From Acidobacteria bacterium Ga0077551 (GTDB taxonomy: Bacteria; Pseudomonadota; Alphaproteobacteria; Caulobacterales; Hyphomonadaceae): a stretch of DNA of 64,000 nt. The stretch covers positions 310,001 to 374,000 of the forward strand of contig LNFC01000014.1 in assembly GCA_001464545.1 (NCBI GenBank), read 5' to 3'. The notes under the pieces are model-generated. The model did no database searches, was not told the DNA's origin, and was given only the letters and a program-made list of their open reading frames with translations. Below, piece after piece: positions 34,504 to 43,246 of this stretch (position 1 is the stretch's first letter; every line of letters starts with the position of its first letter). The translations under genes were made by a program, and so were the position numbers.

Positions 34504-35031
34504 ATGACCAGACCAAGTTTCGCGCTCGCGGCAGCGGCGTCCGTCCTCGTGCTGGTGGGGTGCCAGAGCGCGCCAGGGGAAACCGCAAGCGCTGCGGCCC
34601 CGGCCGCGTCGGAGGCGCCCGTGCAGGTGACGGCGGGAGAGACCGTCCGTGTTGAAACCGTTGTTCAGGAGGCCGCGCCCGTGGCGGAACCGGAGGCCTG
34701 CGCCGTGGTGGAAAGCCGGGACTGGGCGGCCTGGATCAACAAGATGCCGGGGCCGGCCGCGGTGGCGACGATCCATGTGACCGGCAAGGTCGATGTGCGC
34801 TCGGGCGGATATACGTTCACCTGGGAAGAAGGGCCGATGGACCGCTCGGCGGTGCCGGCGCTGCGGCTGAAACTGGTGCCGAAGGCGCCGGACGGGATGG
34901 CGACGATGGCGATCACGACCGAGGCGGTGGCATATCAGGCGCCGGCGCTGTCGAGCGGGTACAGCCGGGTAGTGATCGGGTGCGGCGGCACGACGCTCGG
35001 CGAGATCACCGAGATCATGGACGTGTACTGA
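34504..35031 (+). CDS. Lipoprotein, unknown function
   Basis: This is a 175-residue exported lipoprotein with a signal peptide ending at the lipobox VLVGC. An Ala/Pro/Glu-rich spacer comes next, then a compact domain with two Cys (ACAVVESRDW; VVIGCGG) that could form a disulfide. The segment DWAAWINKMPGPA is distinctive, but I do not recognise the family. ATG at 34504 with AGGGGA upstream. Its stop overlaps the next gene's ATG by one base, so the two lipoproteins are made together. Confidence 0.75.
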   Translation: MTRPSFALAAAASVLVLVGCQSAPGETASAAAPAASEAPVQVTAGETVRVETVVQEAAPVAEPEACAVVESRDWAAWINKMPGPAAVATIHVTGKVDVRSGGYTFTWEEGPMDRSAVPALRLKLVPKAPDGMATMAITTEAVAYQAPALSSGYSRVVIGCGGTTLGEITEIMDVY

Positions 35032-35777
35032 TGCGGATGATGCGGCTTTTGGCGGGCGTGGGCGTGATGGCGCTGGCGGCGTGTAAGCCGGCGGCGGAGG
35101 CCCCCGCCCCGGCGGCGGCGCCCGTGGCCGAAGCGGTGGAGACGCCGTTTGGTCCGGGGCCGGAGCAAACGGACGGCGAGGCGTTTGATGCGACCGTCAG
35201 CGGCGCGGCAACCTGGAGCGGGATCGACGTGCCGGAGACGGCGCGGCTGATCATCGAGGTGCGCGATGTGACGCGGACGGACGAGAGCGCGAACATGGTG
35301 CTGAAGGAGGAGTTTCCGGTTGCCGGCGGCCCGCCTGCCGCGTTCTCGGGGACGGTTTCGAAGTTTGACCTGATCCCTGGCGGCAATCTCGTGCTGCGGG
35401 CGCGGGTGCAGGAGGGCAATGCGATCCTGCTCGCCTCGGACGGCGATATCGACATTGCGGATACGGGCGAGACGGACGGGCTGCAGGTGCCGCTGTTCAA
35501 TCCGGAAGACCTGGTGCGCGGGACGCCTCGCACGATGATCACGCCGGAGGGCACGGCCTATACGTGCGGCGGCGAGGCGCTGACCATCGCGCTCGAGGCC
35601 GGCGCGGCCTATGTGATCTTCGCAGATGGCACCGCTGTAAAGCTCGACAAGCTGAGCGAAGTCGTGGGAGGGGCGGCGCAGTTCTCGAACGGGCGGTTCG
35701 TGGTCGAGCAATCAGGAAGCGGCATCCGGTTTGGACGCGGGCGGGCCATGCCGATGGCCTGCATTGCCGTAGACTGA
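35031..35777 (+). CDS. Lipoprotein combining a YbaY/YscW-like and an MliC-like lysozyme-inhibitor domain
   Basis: This 248-residue lipoprotein (lipobox MALAAC) has residues about 50-150 resembling the YbaY/YscW beta-sandwich (VSGAATWSGIDVPETARLIIEV; FDLIPGGNLVLRARVQ). Residues about 175-248 match MliC, the membrane-bound inhibitor of c-type lysozyme: YTCGGEALTIALEAGAAYVIF, VKLDKL, and a final Cys in MPMACI pairing with the first. It would protect peptidoglycan from lysozyme. TGATG overlap couples it to the preceding lipoprotein gene. The two-domain combination is unusual in my experience. Confidence 0.8.
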   Translation: MRMMRLLAGVGVMALAACKPAAEAPAPAAAPVAEAVETPFGPGPEQTDGEAFDATVSGAATWSGIDVPETARLIIEVRDVTRTDESANMVLKEEFPVAGGPPAAFSGTVSKFDLIPGGNLVLRARVQEGNAILLASDGDIDIADTGETDGLQVPLFNPEDLVRGTPRTMITPEGTAYTCGGEALTIALEAGAAYVIFADGTAVKLDKLSEVVGGAAQFSNGRFVVEQSGSGIRFGRGRAMPMACIAVD

Positions 35778-35782
35778 TCCCT

Positions 35783-36413
35783 ATGGAGCGTTACTTCCGT
35801 GTACTGATCGCTCTGGCGGCCTGGGCAGGGCTAGGTATCCAGCTCTGGATCCTGCTGACCGGCGGCGCCGGCGCGGGCGGTGTGGCGGTTCCTCGCCTTC
35901 TTTACCATCCTGACGAACCTGATGGTTGCGGTTGTCTCGACTGTTTCGGCGCTGGCGCCGGGCAGCGCGTTCGGCCGGTTCGTGGACGGCGCGAATATGC
36001 GCGCCGCAGTGCTACTTTATATCGGCACGGTGGGCATCACCTACCATCTTCTCCTCGCGGGGCCGTGGAATCCGCAAGGCTGGCAGTTCGTGGCGGACAA
36101 GCTGCTGCACACCGCGACGCCGGTGCTGGTGGCGCTCGGCTGGCTGCTGTTCGACGCGAAGGGCGGTCTGAGCTTCAAAGCCCTGCCACTCTACCTGAAT
36201 TACCCGGTCGGCTATACGCTCTACGCGCTGGCGCGCGGCGCCGGGGACGGGTTTTATCCCTACCCGTTCATTGATGTGGGCGAGATCGGCGATGCCCGCG
36301 CCTTGCAGAACATTGCCGGACTGACGGCAGCGTTCGTGATCGGCGCGGGCGGGATCATCCTGCTCGGCAAATTCCTCTCCGGCCTCGGCGTCAGAACTTC
36401 GCCCGCAGCGTGA
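35783..36413 (+). pseudogene. Pr6Pr-family membrane protein, frameshifted
   Basis: The first 32 or so codons (MERYFRVLIALAAWAGLGIQ) from the ATG at 35783 encode the first helix of a Pr6Pr/FAR-17a-like membrane protein. The rest (WRFLAFFTILTNLMVAVV onward: six-helix protein with YLNYPVGYTLYALARG) is in the +1 frame, from about 35880. The junction lies in a GGC/GCG repeat. The first frame runs on out of register to 36274. A full protein of about 209 residues would result if one base were restored, so this is either a real frameshift mutation or a sequencing error in a GC-rich repeat. The GTG at 35880 would be a weak internal start for the shorter product. Confidence 0.75.
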
Positions 36414-36545
36414 CGCCGCAAGGGCGGGGGCGAGTCAACAGGCGCATTGACCACGCACGCGCGCGCACCAAGTCTATTGATCTGGTCGCGTAGAGAAGAG
36501 AGTGTTCGGATTTGCGGGAGCGGACAGCCTTCGCAAGGAGTCGGC

Positions 36546-36986
36546 ATGATTTCGCAAAAATCCAAATACGCCTTGCGCGCCCTTCTGGCCCTCGCTGCGC
36601 GGCCGGGCGGCGAGCCGATGCAGATCAGCGAGATTGCCGAGCAGGAAGTGATCCCGCGCAAGTTCCTGGAGCAGATCCTGCTGGACCTGAAGCGGGCGGG
36701 CCTGGTCGCCAGTCGGCGCGGCAAGGCAGGCGGATACCTTCTGCTGCGGCGCGCCGAGACGGTGACCTTCGGCGAAGTGCTGCGCCTGATCGACGGGCCG
36801 CTCGCGCCCCTGCCCTGCCTCTCCAAGATGGCCTACCGGCGCTGCGGCGACTGCGCCAACGAGAATGCCTGCAAGCTGCGCAAGGTGTTTGCGCGGGTGG
36901 CCGATGCGACGCGCGACATCCTGGATACGACAACGCTGGCAGATGTACTGCAGGACGGCGTGAAAAGCCTGCCGGTGGAGATCTGA
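36546..36986 (+). CDS. Rrf2-family transcriptional regulator
   Basis: This 146-residue regulator has the Rrf2 winged helix (QKSKYALRALLALAARP; IPRKFLEQILLDLKRAGLV; GKAGGYLL). It has four cysteines, Cys91, Cys100, Cys103 and Cys109, spaced unlike classical IscR but able to hold an Fe-S cluster, so redox or iron-sulphur sensing is plausible. ATG at 36546 with AAGGAG upstream. Divergence or convergence with the Crp/Fnr gene (stops 10 bases apart) places two probable redox regulators side by side. Targets are unknown. Confidence 0.9.
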   Translation: MISQKSKYALRALLALAARPGGEPMQISEIAEQEVIPRKFLEQILLDLKRAGLVASRRGKAGGYLLLRRAETVTFGEVLRLIDGPLAPLPCLSKMAYRRCGDCANENACKLRKVFARVADATRDILDTTTLADVLQDGVKSLPVEI

Positions 36987-36996
36987 CGGCGGACGG

Positions 36997-37740
36997 CTAG
37001 TTGGCCGGCGCGGTTTCTGCGATTGCCGGTTCGGTCAGGATGAAGCCGTCTTCGCCGTAGACGGCGAGCTGGGTGAGGCGCGGCAGGTCCAGCACGACGA
37101 TACGGCTGCGGCCGCGGGTGATCAGGCCGGCTTTCTCGAGGTGTTGCAGCAGGCGGTTGGTCCACTGGCGCGAGGCCATGATGGAGAGGGCGAGCTGGTC
37201 CTGCGTGATCGGCGAAATGGTGCGTGTGATGACCCGTTCGCCCTGCGCATTCGAGGCGAGGTCCACCAACCGCCGGGCGAGGCGCTGCAGCGGCGTGAAG
37301 GCGAGGTGTTCGATCATGTGCGAGTAGACCGCGCGCAGGGTCGCGATTTCCGGCGCGACCATGTGCGAGAGGGCGTCCACGTCGTTCATGAAGATGCGGC
37401 GCACGGCGGCAAGCGGCAGGTGGAGCACTTCGCAGGGCTGGCTGGCGACGACGTTGAAGGTATAGTTCTGGCCATCGAGACAGGCGAGGAAACCGATCCA
37501 GTTCCCCGGGCGGTGGACGCCGACGAGGATGTCCAGCCCCGCCAGCGTGGTGCCGACGACCTGGGCTTCGCCGCTGACGATTCCGAAGATGCCGGTGGGG
37601 AGATCGCCCTGGCGGAACAGGTGCTTGCCGCGCTTCAGCTTGAGGCGGACGCAGCTGCGCAGCACTTCGTCCTGCAGCCGCTCCGGCAGGCCGGCAAACC
37701 ACAGGCCGCGCGTGTGATCGAAGTGTTCTTTTATTCGCAT
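36997..37740 (-). CDS. Crp/Fnr-family transcriptional regulator
   Basis: This 247-residue regulator has an N-terminal cNMP-binding-fold domain (LFRQGDLPTGIFGIVSGEAQV; NWIGFLACLDG) and a C-terminal HTH (ITQDQLALSIMASRQWTNRLLQHLEKAGLI). It lacks the N-terminal cysteine cluster of FNR proteins and lacks the full cAMP-binding motif, so its ligand is unclear. The gene ends next to the Rrf2 gene and reads in the opposite direction. Its upstream region (37741-37930) is shared with the META-domain gene. Confidence 0.9.
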   Translation of the reverse strand: MRIKEHFDHTRGLWFAGLPERLQDEVLRSCVRLKLKRGKHLFRQGDLPTGIFGIVSGEAQVVGTTLAGLDILVGVHRPGNWIGFLACLDGQNYTFNVVASQPCEVLHLPLAAVRRIFMNDVDALSHMVAPEIATLRAVYSHMIEHLAFTPLQRLARRLVDLASNAQGERVITRTISPITQDQLALSIMASRQWTNRLLQHLEKAGLITRGRSRIVVLDLPRLTQLAVYGEDGFILTEPAIAETAPAN

Positions 37741-37930
37741 GGCCGGCGCCCTCCCCGGCAGCGTTTCTAGCCCCGAAAACTAGCTGCTGGATAGTCTCTG
37801 TCAATCACACGACACACTTGTTTGCGCTTGAAAGTTAAAAGTGCGGCGGGGCACCCGGCGCGCCGGGGCGCTGGTATGGGTATTTGTAACCCGGCCGCGC
37901 AGCCTCTAGACAGAGGGGAAGGCCGGGAAA

Positions 37931-39139
37931 ATGAGGAACCAGAGAATGACCGCCTCCATCGTTCGCAGGAACTTCATTTTCCCGCTCTTTTCGCTGGGCG
38001 CCCTGATGGCGGCATGGGCGTGCACGTTACCAGGTGAGCCCGCACCGGCTGAGCCCGCGCCGATGGCGGAAGGCGCAGCGGAACCGGGCCTCGACCGTAT
38101 ACGGATAAACTCGCCCCTGGCTGGGCGTGACTGGATCATCGCGTCCATCGGCGGCGTGGCCGTGACGGGCAAGCCGCCGGTGATCCGGTTCGGCGAAGAT
38201 GGCCGCGTCAGTGGGTATGGCGGGTGCAACCAGTTCAACGGCGGCTACACGCTGGACGGGGAGACGGTGACCTTTACGCCGATCATGATGACGATGATGG
38301 CGTGCGCGGCGGCGAACCGCAACCAGATGGAAAACGCGCTCGGCGCTGCGCTGCAGGGGGATGCGACCTTTGTGGTGGACGGCGACGGGATGCTGACGCT
38401 GACCGGCGCGAACGGGACGGAGATCACGGCGATGCGGGCGCCCGCGCTGAAATTGGCGGGGACAGCCTGGCGCGTGGAGGGGATCGGCGGGGTCGCGGTC
38501 GTCTCCGGCAGCGAGCCGGAAATCACGTTCACGGACGATGGAAAGATCAACGGCACCACGGGGTGCAACCGATTCTTTGGCGGCTATGCGCAGGACAGCG
38601 GGGCGGTGACCTTTACCGGCACGGGGATGACCAAGATGGCATGCCTGGGCGACGGCCTCATGGCGCAGGAATCGGCGTTCGCGGGCATCCTTTCGGGCGC
38701 CGCGACGGCCAGCGTCGACGGGCTCGGCAGGCTGACGATCATGGGTGCGGACGGCGTCGGCTTTGTCGCGGCGCCGGCACTGTCTGCGAAGGCGGCGCTG
38801 GACCCGGCCGTGCTGCTCGGCGCGGAATGGGTGGTGCAGGATATCAACCGGGGCGGCGTGACCGACAATTCGCGACTGACGCTGATGTTCGGCGAGGACG
38901 GCCGCGTGAGCGGCTCGACGAACTGCAACCGGCTGAGCGGGCTGTATGCCGCGGACGGCGGCACGATCACCTTCACGCCCCTGGCGACGACGCGGCGCGC
39001 TTGCCTCGGCGAAGGGCTGATGATGCAGGAGCGCAAGTACATGAGCGCGCTCGGCGGCGAGATGGCGTGGACCATCACCGCCGATGGCGCGCTGGAGCTG
39101 ACGGGCGATGAAGGGCGGCGGGTGTTGCTCAGGCGGTAG
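37931..39139 (+). CDS. Lipoprotein with three tandem META domains
   Basis: This exported protein of 402 residues has a probable lipobox (LMAAWAC) and three copies of the META (HslJ-like) domain. The repeats start around residues 60, 170 and 290, each with a W(x)v, vtf..dG...G..GCNRF.G.Y, and a Cys in MACxx or RACLG. Three repeats in one chain is more than the usual one or two. META proteins are linked to stress and novobiocin resistance, but their function is unknown. The ATG at 37931 opens the frame; an ATG at 37946 preceded by AGGA is equally plausible. The last Cys of each repeat could pair within the domain. Confidence 0.85.
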   Translation: MRNQRMTASIVRRNFIFPLFSLGALMAAWACTLPGEPAPAEPAPMAEGAAEPGLDRIRINSPLAGRDWIIASIGGVAVTGKPPVIRFGEDGRVSGYGGCNQFNGGYTLDGETVTFTPIMMTMMACAAANRNQMENALGAALQGDATFVVDGDGMLTLTGANGTEITAMRAPALKLAGTAWRVEGIGGVAVVSGSEPEITFTDDGKINGTTGCNRFFGGYAQDSGAVTFTGTGMTKMACLGDGLMAQESAFAGILSGAATASVDGLGRLTIMGADGVGFVAAPALSAKAALDPAVLLGAEWVVQDINRGGVTDNSRLTLMFGEDGRVSGSTNCNRLSGLYAADGGTITFTPLATTRRACLGEGLMMQERKYMSALGGEMAWTITADGALELTGDEGRRVLLRR

Positions 39140-39162
39140 GAGTTGCTTTGGGCGGTGAGGGC

Positions 39163-41094
39163 TTAGCCCCCGATGACGCCGCCATCGATCCGTGTAATGA
39201 CCATGACGCTCGGACGTGGGGGTGAGGCATCCGAGAAGTCAGGCCAGCGGGTGGTGGGGGATTCGAAATTGGCGCCTTCGCCGTCGCCGGGGTGCTGGAC
39301 AGCGAGGAAGAGGGTTTCGCCGTCCGGCGTGAAGCGGGGGCCGCAGAGTTCGGCGCCGATGGGGCAGCGGAAGAAGTGGCGGCCGGTGCCGCGGCGCTGG
39401 CCGTCGGTCTCGAGAGCCCAGAAGCCGTCGGCGGCGCCGGTATCGTCATTGCCGTCGGTGGAGACCCAGAGGCGGCCCTGGGCATCGATGGCGCAATTGT
39501 CAGGGCTGGCGAGCCAGCCGTTTTCGGTGGTCAAGGGATTCCAGGTGGCGCCGACTTCGGCGATGGACGGGTCGCCGCAGCGCACGAGGATTTCCCAGGT
39601 CGAGGTTTCGGAGGCGAAGTCGCCCCCGGGTTCGGTGATCTCGATGATATGGCCGAAGCGGTTGGAATGGCGGGGGTTGGCCGCGTTTTCCTCGCCGGGC
39701 TTGCGGCGGTCGTTGTTGGTGAGCATGACATAGACACGGCCGGTTTTCGGGTCGGGCTCGACGTCTTCCGGGCGGTCCATGGGCGTGGCGCCGAGGAGAT
39801 CACCGGCGCGGCGGGCCTCGATGACAACGTCCGCCTGCGAACTGAATCCGTTGGCGGGGGTGAGAGGCCCTGTGCCGAAGACGAGGGGGAGCCAGGTGAC
39901 CGTGCCGTCGTCGTTGAAGCGGGCGACGTAGAGCGTGCCGTCATCGAGCAGGTTGGAGTTGGCATTGGTTTCGCCGGGGACGTAGCGGCCCGCCGTGACG
40001 AACTTGTAGACATAGTCGAAACGCTGGTCGTCGCCGCAGTAGACGACGACGCGGCCATCGGGGGCGACGACGCTTTCGGCACCTTCGTGCTTGAAGCGGC
40101 CGAGGGCGGTGCGTTTCTTGGGGGTTGAGGCGGGATCCTGCGGGTCGACCTCGACGATCCAGCCGAAGCGGTTGGGTTCGTTCGGCTGTTTCGAAACATC
40201 GAACCGGTCGATGAACTTGCCCCAGCCATACCAGCCGCCGGGGACGCCCATGCGCTTGTGATTGTCCGTCTCCGGATGACCTTCCGGGAGCGCGCCGAGG
40301 AAGTTGCCGTTGATGTTCTCCTCCGCCATCAGGTAGGTGCCCCAGGGCGTGATGCCACCAGCGCAGTTGTTCATGGTGCCGAGGACGTTTCGGCCGGCGG
40401 GATCCTCGCCGGTGACGAGGCGCGCATCGCCGGCGGCGGGGCCCGTGATCTGCATCGGCGTGTCAGCCGTGAGGCGGCGGTTGAAGGGCGAGCCGATGAC
40501 GGGCTTCCAGCCCTCCGCCGAGCGGCGGATCTCAACGACCGTGCCGCCATGCGCAGCGATTTCGGTGAGCGCGATCTCGCGGGTGATGCCGGCGGGATCG
40601 TCTTCGCGGATGCCGGGAAACATAAGTTGGGTGGAGGTGTATTCGTGGTTGACGCAGAGCAGGCTGCGCGGGGCGCCGTCCGTATCCGGATCAAGCGTGA
40701 CGAAGCCGACATAGTCGCAATTGTAGCCGAACTGGCGGCGCTGGGCTTCGGCAGACTGGTTCAACGGATCGAAGGCGGGGCTGTCGGCCCAGAGCGGGTC
40801 GCCCCAGCGCAGCAGGATGTCGGCGCGGTAGCCTTCGGCGACATGGTGGGTCTGGTCGAGGCCGCGCGCGATTTCCGGGAAGCTGAACGCGGGCGCTGGG
40901 CGCTTCATTTCATGCGCGGCCGCAGCCGCAGCATCGACTGGGCGGCCTGCGCAGGCGGCGAGCGCGAGGCCGGAGACGGCGGTGAGCCCGCCAAGGAAGC
41001 CGCGCCGGGAAAGGCGGCGTTCGATGATGTCGGAAATGGTTTCGGCGCCGGCCGCGATGCGGGGGTTTGCCGTCGTGTTTTCTGACTGGTCCAT
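39163..41094 (-). CDS. phoX: PhoX-family alkaline phosphatase (Tat-exported)
   Basis: PhoX is a periplasmic Ca/Fe-dependent alkaline phosphatase that releases phosphate from organic esters. The 643-residue protein has a twin-arginine signal (LSRRGFLGGLTA), then the DUF839/PhoX propeller with conserved CVNHEYT, NNCAGGITPWGTYL, EHR-type pocket segments, VEPDPKTGRVYVMLTNN and GEVTWNPLTTENGWLASPDN-like loops. Length fits the family. A candidate Pho box lies 51-68 bases upstream of the start, which fits induction under phosphate starvation. The gene downstream on the same strand is at 37 kb, so it is probably a single-gene unit. Confidence 0.92.
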   Translation of the reverse strand: MDQSENTTANPRIAAGAETISDIIERRLSRRGFLGGLTAVSGLALAACAGRPVDAAAAAAHEMKRPAPAFSFPEIARGLDQTHHVAEGYRADILLRWGDPLWADSPAFDPLNQSAEAQRRQFGYNCDYVGFVTLDPDTDGAPRSLLCVNHEYTSTQLMFPGIREDDPAGITREIALTEIAAHGGTVVEIRRSAEGWKPVIGSPFNRRLTADTPMQITGPAAGDARLVTGEDPAGRNVLGTMNNCAGGITPWGTYLMAEENINGNFLGALPEGHPETDNHKRMGVPGGWYGWGKFIDRFDVSKQPNEPNRFGWIVEVDPQDPASTPKKRTALGRFKHEGAESVVAPDGRVVVYCGDDQRFDYVYKFVTAGRYVPGETNANSNLLDDGTLYVARFNDDGTVTWLPLVFGTGPLTPANGFSSQADVVIEARRAGDLLGATPMDRPEDVEPDPKTGRVYVMLTNNDRRKPGEENAANPRHSNRFGHIIEITEPGGDFASETSTWEILVRCGDPSIAEVGATWNPLTTENGWLASPDNCAIDAQGRLWVSTDGNDDTGAADGFWALETDGQRRGTGRHFFRCPIGAELCGPRFTPDGETLFLAVQHPGDGEGANFESPTTRWPDFSDASPPRPSVMVITRIDGGVIGG

Positions 41095-41144
41095 GGCGAA
41101 GGCTCCTGCCGGGTGTTGAGGCTAGACCTTAGTTGCATCGCTAC

Positions 41145-41162
41145 GTGACAGAACGATGAAAC
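41145..41162 (-). promoter_or_regulatory. Candidate Pho box upstream of phoX
   Basis: On the minus strand this reads GTTTCAT-CGTT-CTGTCAC, two seven-base repeats spaced by four bases. The second matches the PhoB consensus CTGTCAY exactly and the first matches five of seven positions. It lies 51-68 bases upstream of the phoX ATG, where a PhoB-dependent promoter is expected, with TAAGGT downstream as a possible -10 element. The Pho regulon assignment of phoX elsewhere supports it. Confidence 0.55.
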
Positions 41163-41169
41163 CGCGGCG

Positions 41170-41859
41170 TCAGGGAATGGGATAGGGTTCGAGTTCGGCG
41201 AGGTCGATCGAATAGGCGGCGTCGCCCGTATCGTTCAGGAACTTGCCCCGCCCGAAGGTGCCTTCGACATAATAGGGCACCCAGATGTCGTCGATCTTCA
41301 CGCCCTTGTCCGCACGTACGAAAATGATCTGGTTCGGCGGCGGCGGAGGCGTGTGGATGCAGGCGCCCATGTAGGGCACGAACAGGAACTCTGTGTGCGT
41401 CTTTTTCGGATTGAAGTCGAACGGGACAACATATCCCGGGATGCGCACGCGCATGCCGTCGAAATCCTCCACCGTGTCGAAGGTGCCGAACTGGGGCATG
41501 TAATCCATCTCTGACCCTTCCGCGATCGTGCCGAAGGGGTCGGCTTCATAGAGGCTGGTGGCACTTTCCTGGTAGCGCTGTTCCAGCATGGCGTAGAATT
41601 CGGCCTGCTGGCGGGCAAGTTCCTCCTCGGCGCCGGCAGGCAGAAGGTCGCCCCAGATGATCGGCAGGGCCTCGCCGGGCTCAAGGCCCCAGTATTCGGA
41701 CGCGGGACGCTGCGGCGCCGCGGGATCGGCCGCAGCCTCGAAATCGGCTGTCTTGGCGCCTTCCGGCAGCGGCGGGGGCTGTGTGACGGGCGCCTCTGCA
41801 GGCTTACCGCAGGCCGCGAGCAGGAAAGCGGTAAGGACAAGCAGGCGACGCGCGGACAT
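41170..41859 (-). CDS. DUF3299 lipoprotein
   Basis: This is a 229-residue lipoprotein with a signal ending at lipobox FLLAAC. Its DUF3299 domain has [34 protein letters not shown], and CxH-type residues in MGACIHTP that could bind a metal. The start at 41859 has GGAG nine bases upstream; an upstream in-frame ATG at 41904 would only add sequence before the signal. DUF3299 genes occur beside zinc-limitation transporters in other proteobacteria (PA4066 of Pseudomonas, from memory). The divergent COG0523 gene and the Zur box between them fit a role in zinc or other metal handling. Confidence 0.87.
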   Translation of the reverse strand: MSARRLLVLTAFLLAACGKPAEAPVTQPPPLPEGAKTADFEAAADPAAPQRPASEYWGLEPGEALPIIWGDLLPAGAEEELARQQAEFYAMLEQRYQESATSLYEADPFGTIAEGSEMDYMPQFGTFDTVEDFDGMRVRIPGYVVPFDFNPKKTHTEFLFVPYMGACIHTPPPPPNQIIFVRADKGVKIDDIWVPYYVEGTFGRGKFLNDTGDAAYSIDLAELEPYPIP

Positions 41860-41909
41860 CAGGCGGCTCCAGCAAGGCTTGACGGAAAGGATCATGGGCG
41901 GCATCTAAC

Positions 41910-41926
41910 GTTACAGTATAACATTT
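41910..41926. promoter_or_regulatory. Candidate Zur box
   Basis: The sequence GTTACAGTATAACATTT agrees at 16 of 17 bases with the alphaproteobacterial Zur site GTTATANTATAACATTT as I remember it. It is centred between the divergent starts of the DUF3299 gene (41859) and the COG0523 GTPase gene (41953), close to both probable promoters. Zur represses such genes when zinc is sufficient. The match is high and the neighbour is a known type of Zur target, so this is probably a genuine operator. Confidence 0.75.
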
Positions 41927-41952
41927 TCAACCCGGATTGTGAGCTTTCTGCC

Positions 41953-43170
41953 ATGACACAAGCAACCCTGCCCGTGACCGTTCTGTCAGGTTTTCTCGGC
42001 GCCGGGAAAACAACCCTGCTGAACCACATCCTGAACAACCGCGAAGGCCGGCGGGTTGCCGTGATCGTCAACGACATGAGCGAGGTGAACATCGACGCCG
42101 ACCTGATCCGGGACGGCGCGGGGCTGTCGCGGACGGACGAGACACTGGTGGAGATGTCCAACGGATGTATCTGCTGCACGCTGCGGGATGACCTTCTGAA
42201 AGAGGTGAGCCGCCTCGCGAGGCAGGGACGGTTCGATTATCTTGTAATCGAGTCGACCGGCATTTCCGAGCCCCTGCCTGTCGCCGCAACCTTCGACTTC
42301 CGGGACGAGGCCGGCTTTTCCCTGGGCGACCTCGCGCGGATCGACACGATGTTGACCGTGGTGGACGCCGCGAACCTGCTGAAGGACTATTCCAGCGCCG
42401 ATTTTCTGATTGACCGCGGCGAGAGCCTTGGCGAAGGCGACCAGCGGCCGCTGGTGCAGCTGCTGGTGGACCAGATCGAGTTTTCGGATGTCATCGTGCT
42501 GAACAAGACGGATGCCGTGGCGCCGGGCGAGCTGGAAACGGTGCGCAAGCTGGTGCGGGCGCTCAATCCGGATGCGGACATTGTCGAGAGCAGCTTCTCG
42601 CGTGTGCCGCTGGACCGCGTGATGGGGACCGGCCGGTTCGATTTCGAGAAGGCCGAGGAGCATCCACTCTGGGCGAAGGAGCTGTACGGCTTTGCGAACC
42701 ATGCTCCTGAGACCGACACTTACGGGATCGAGAGTTTTGTCTACCGGTCGCGGCGGCCGTTCGATCCTGACAAGATCCTCGCCTTTTTCAATGAGGCCTG
42801 GCCGAACGTCGTGCGGGCGAAAGGGTTCTTCTGGGTCGCGACGCGGCCAGACTGGATCGGCGAAGTGAGCCAGGCCGGCGCCCTGGTGCGCCATCAGGGC
42901 ATGGGACGGTGGTGGGCGGTGACGCCGCGCGAGCGCTGGCCGGACAGCGAGTCTTTCAAGGCATACATGGCGGGCATCTGGGACCGCGACGTAGGCGACC
43001 GGCGTCAGGAAATCGTGTTCATCGGCATCGGCATGGACGAGGCGGCCTTGCGCAAAAGGCTGGACGAGTGCCTTACCGATATCCGCCATGGGAGCACGCC
43101 GGACCGGATGCGGGCGCGCACTGACCTGCAAGACCCCTTCCCGGCCTGGGGCCAAACAAAGGCGGCCTAG
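41953..43170 (+). CDS. COG0523 GTPase, probable zinc metallochaperone (ZigA/YciC-like)
   Basis: This is a CobW/CobP47K-type GTPase of 405 residues. P-loop GFLGAGKTT at residues 13-21, metal-binding CICC in [16 protein letters not shown] guanine motif ([10 protein letters not shown]), and a C-terminal CobW_C domain ([32 protein letters not shown]). Zn-responsive members supply zinc to proteins under limitation. The Zur box 26 bases upstream of the ATG supports that assignment over cobalt, nickel or nitrile hydratase roles. The divergent DUF3299 gene is likely in the same regulon. Confidence 0.92.
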   Translation: MTQATLPVTVLSGFLGAGKTTLLNHILNNREGRRVAVIVNDMSEVNIDADLIRDGAGLSRTDETLVEMSNGCICCTLRDDLLKEVSRLARQGRFDYLVIESTGISEPLPVAATFDFRDEAGFSLGDLARIDTMLTVVDAANLLKDYSSADFLIDRGESLGEGDQRPLVQLLVDQIEFSDVIVLNKTDAVAPGELETVRKLVRALNPDADIVESSFSRVPLDRVMGTGRFDFEKAEEHPLWAKELYGFANHAPETDTYGIESFVYRSRRPFDPDKILAFFNEAWPNVVRAKGFFWVATRPDWIGEVSQAGALVRHQGMGRWWAVTPRERWPDSESFKAYMAGIWDRDVGDRRQEIVFIGIGMDEAALRKRLDECLTDIRHGSTPDRMRARTDLQDPFPAWGQTKAA

Positions 43171-43208
43171 CCAGCCCCCTCTTGGAGCCGGTTACGGGAC
43201 CCGTTAAG

Positions 43209-43234
43209 GCTTTCAGTCTCCTCCCGCTGAAAGC
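43209..43234. repeat. Inverted repeat upstream of hscC
   Basis: GCTTTCAG (43209-43216) and CTGAAAGC (43227-43234) form a perfect eight-base stem with a 10-base loop, 13 bases before the hscC ATG. It could end the COG0523 transcript or act as a regulatory structure in the hscC leader. No T-tract follows. Confidence 0.4.
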
Positions 43235-43246
43235 TGTGCCTCCCCC

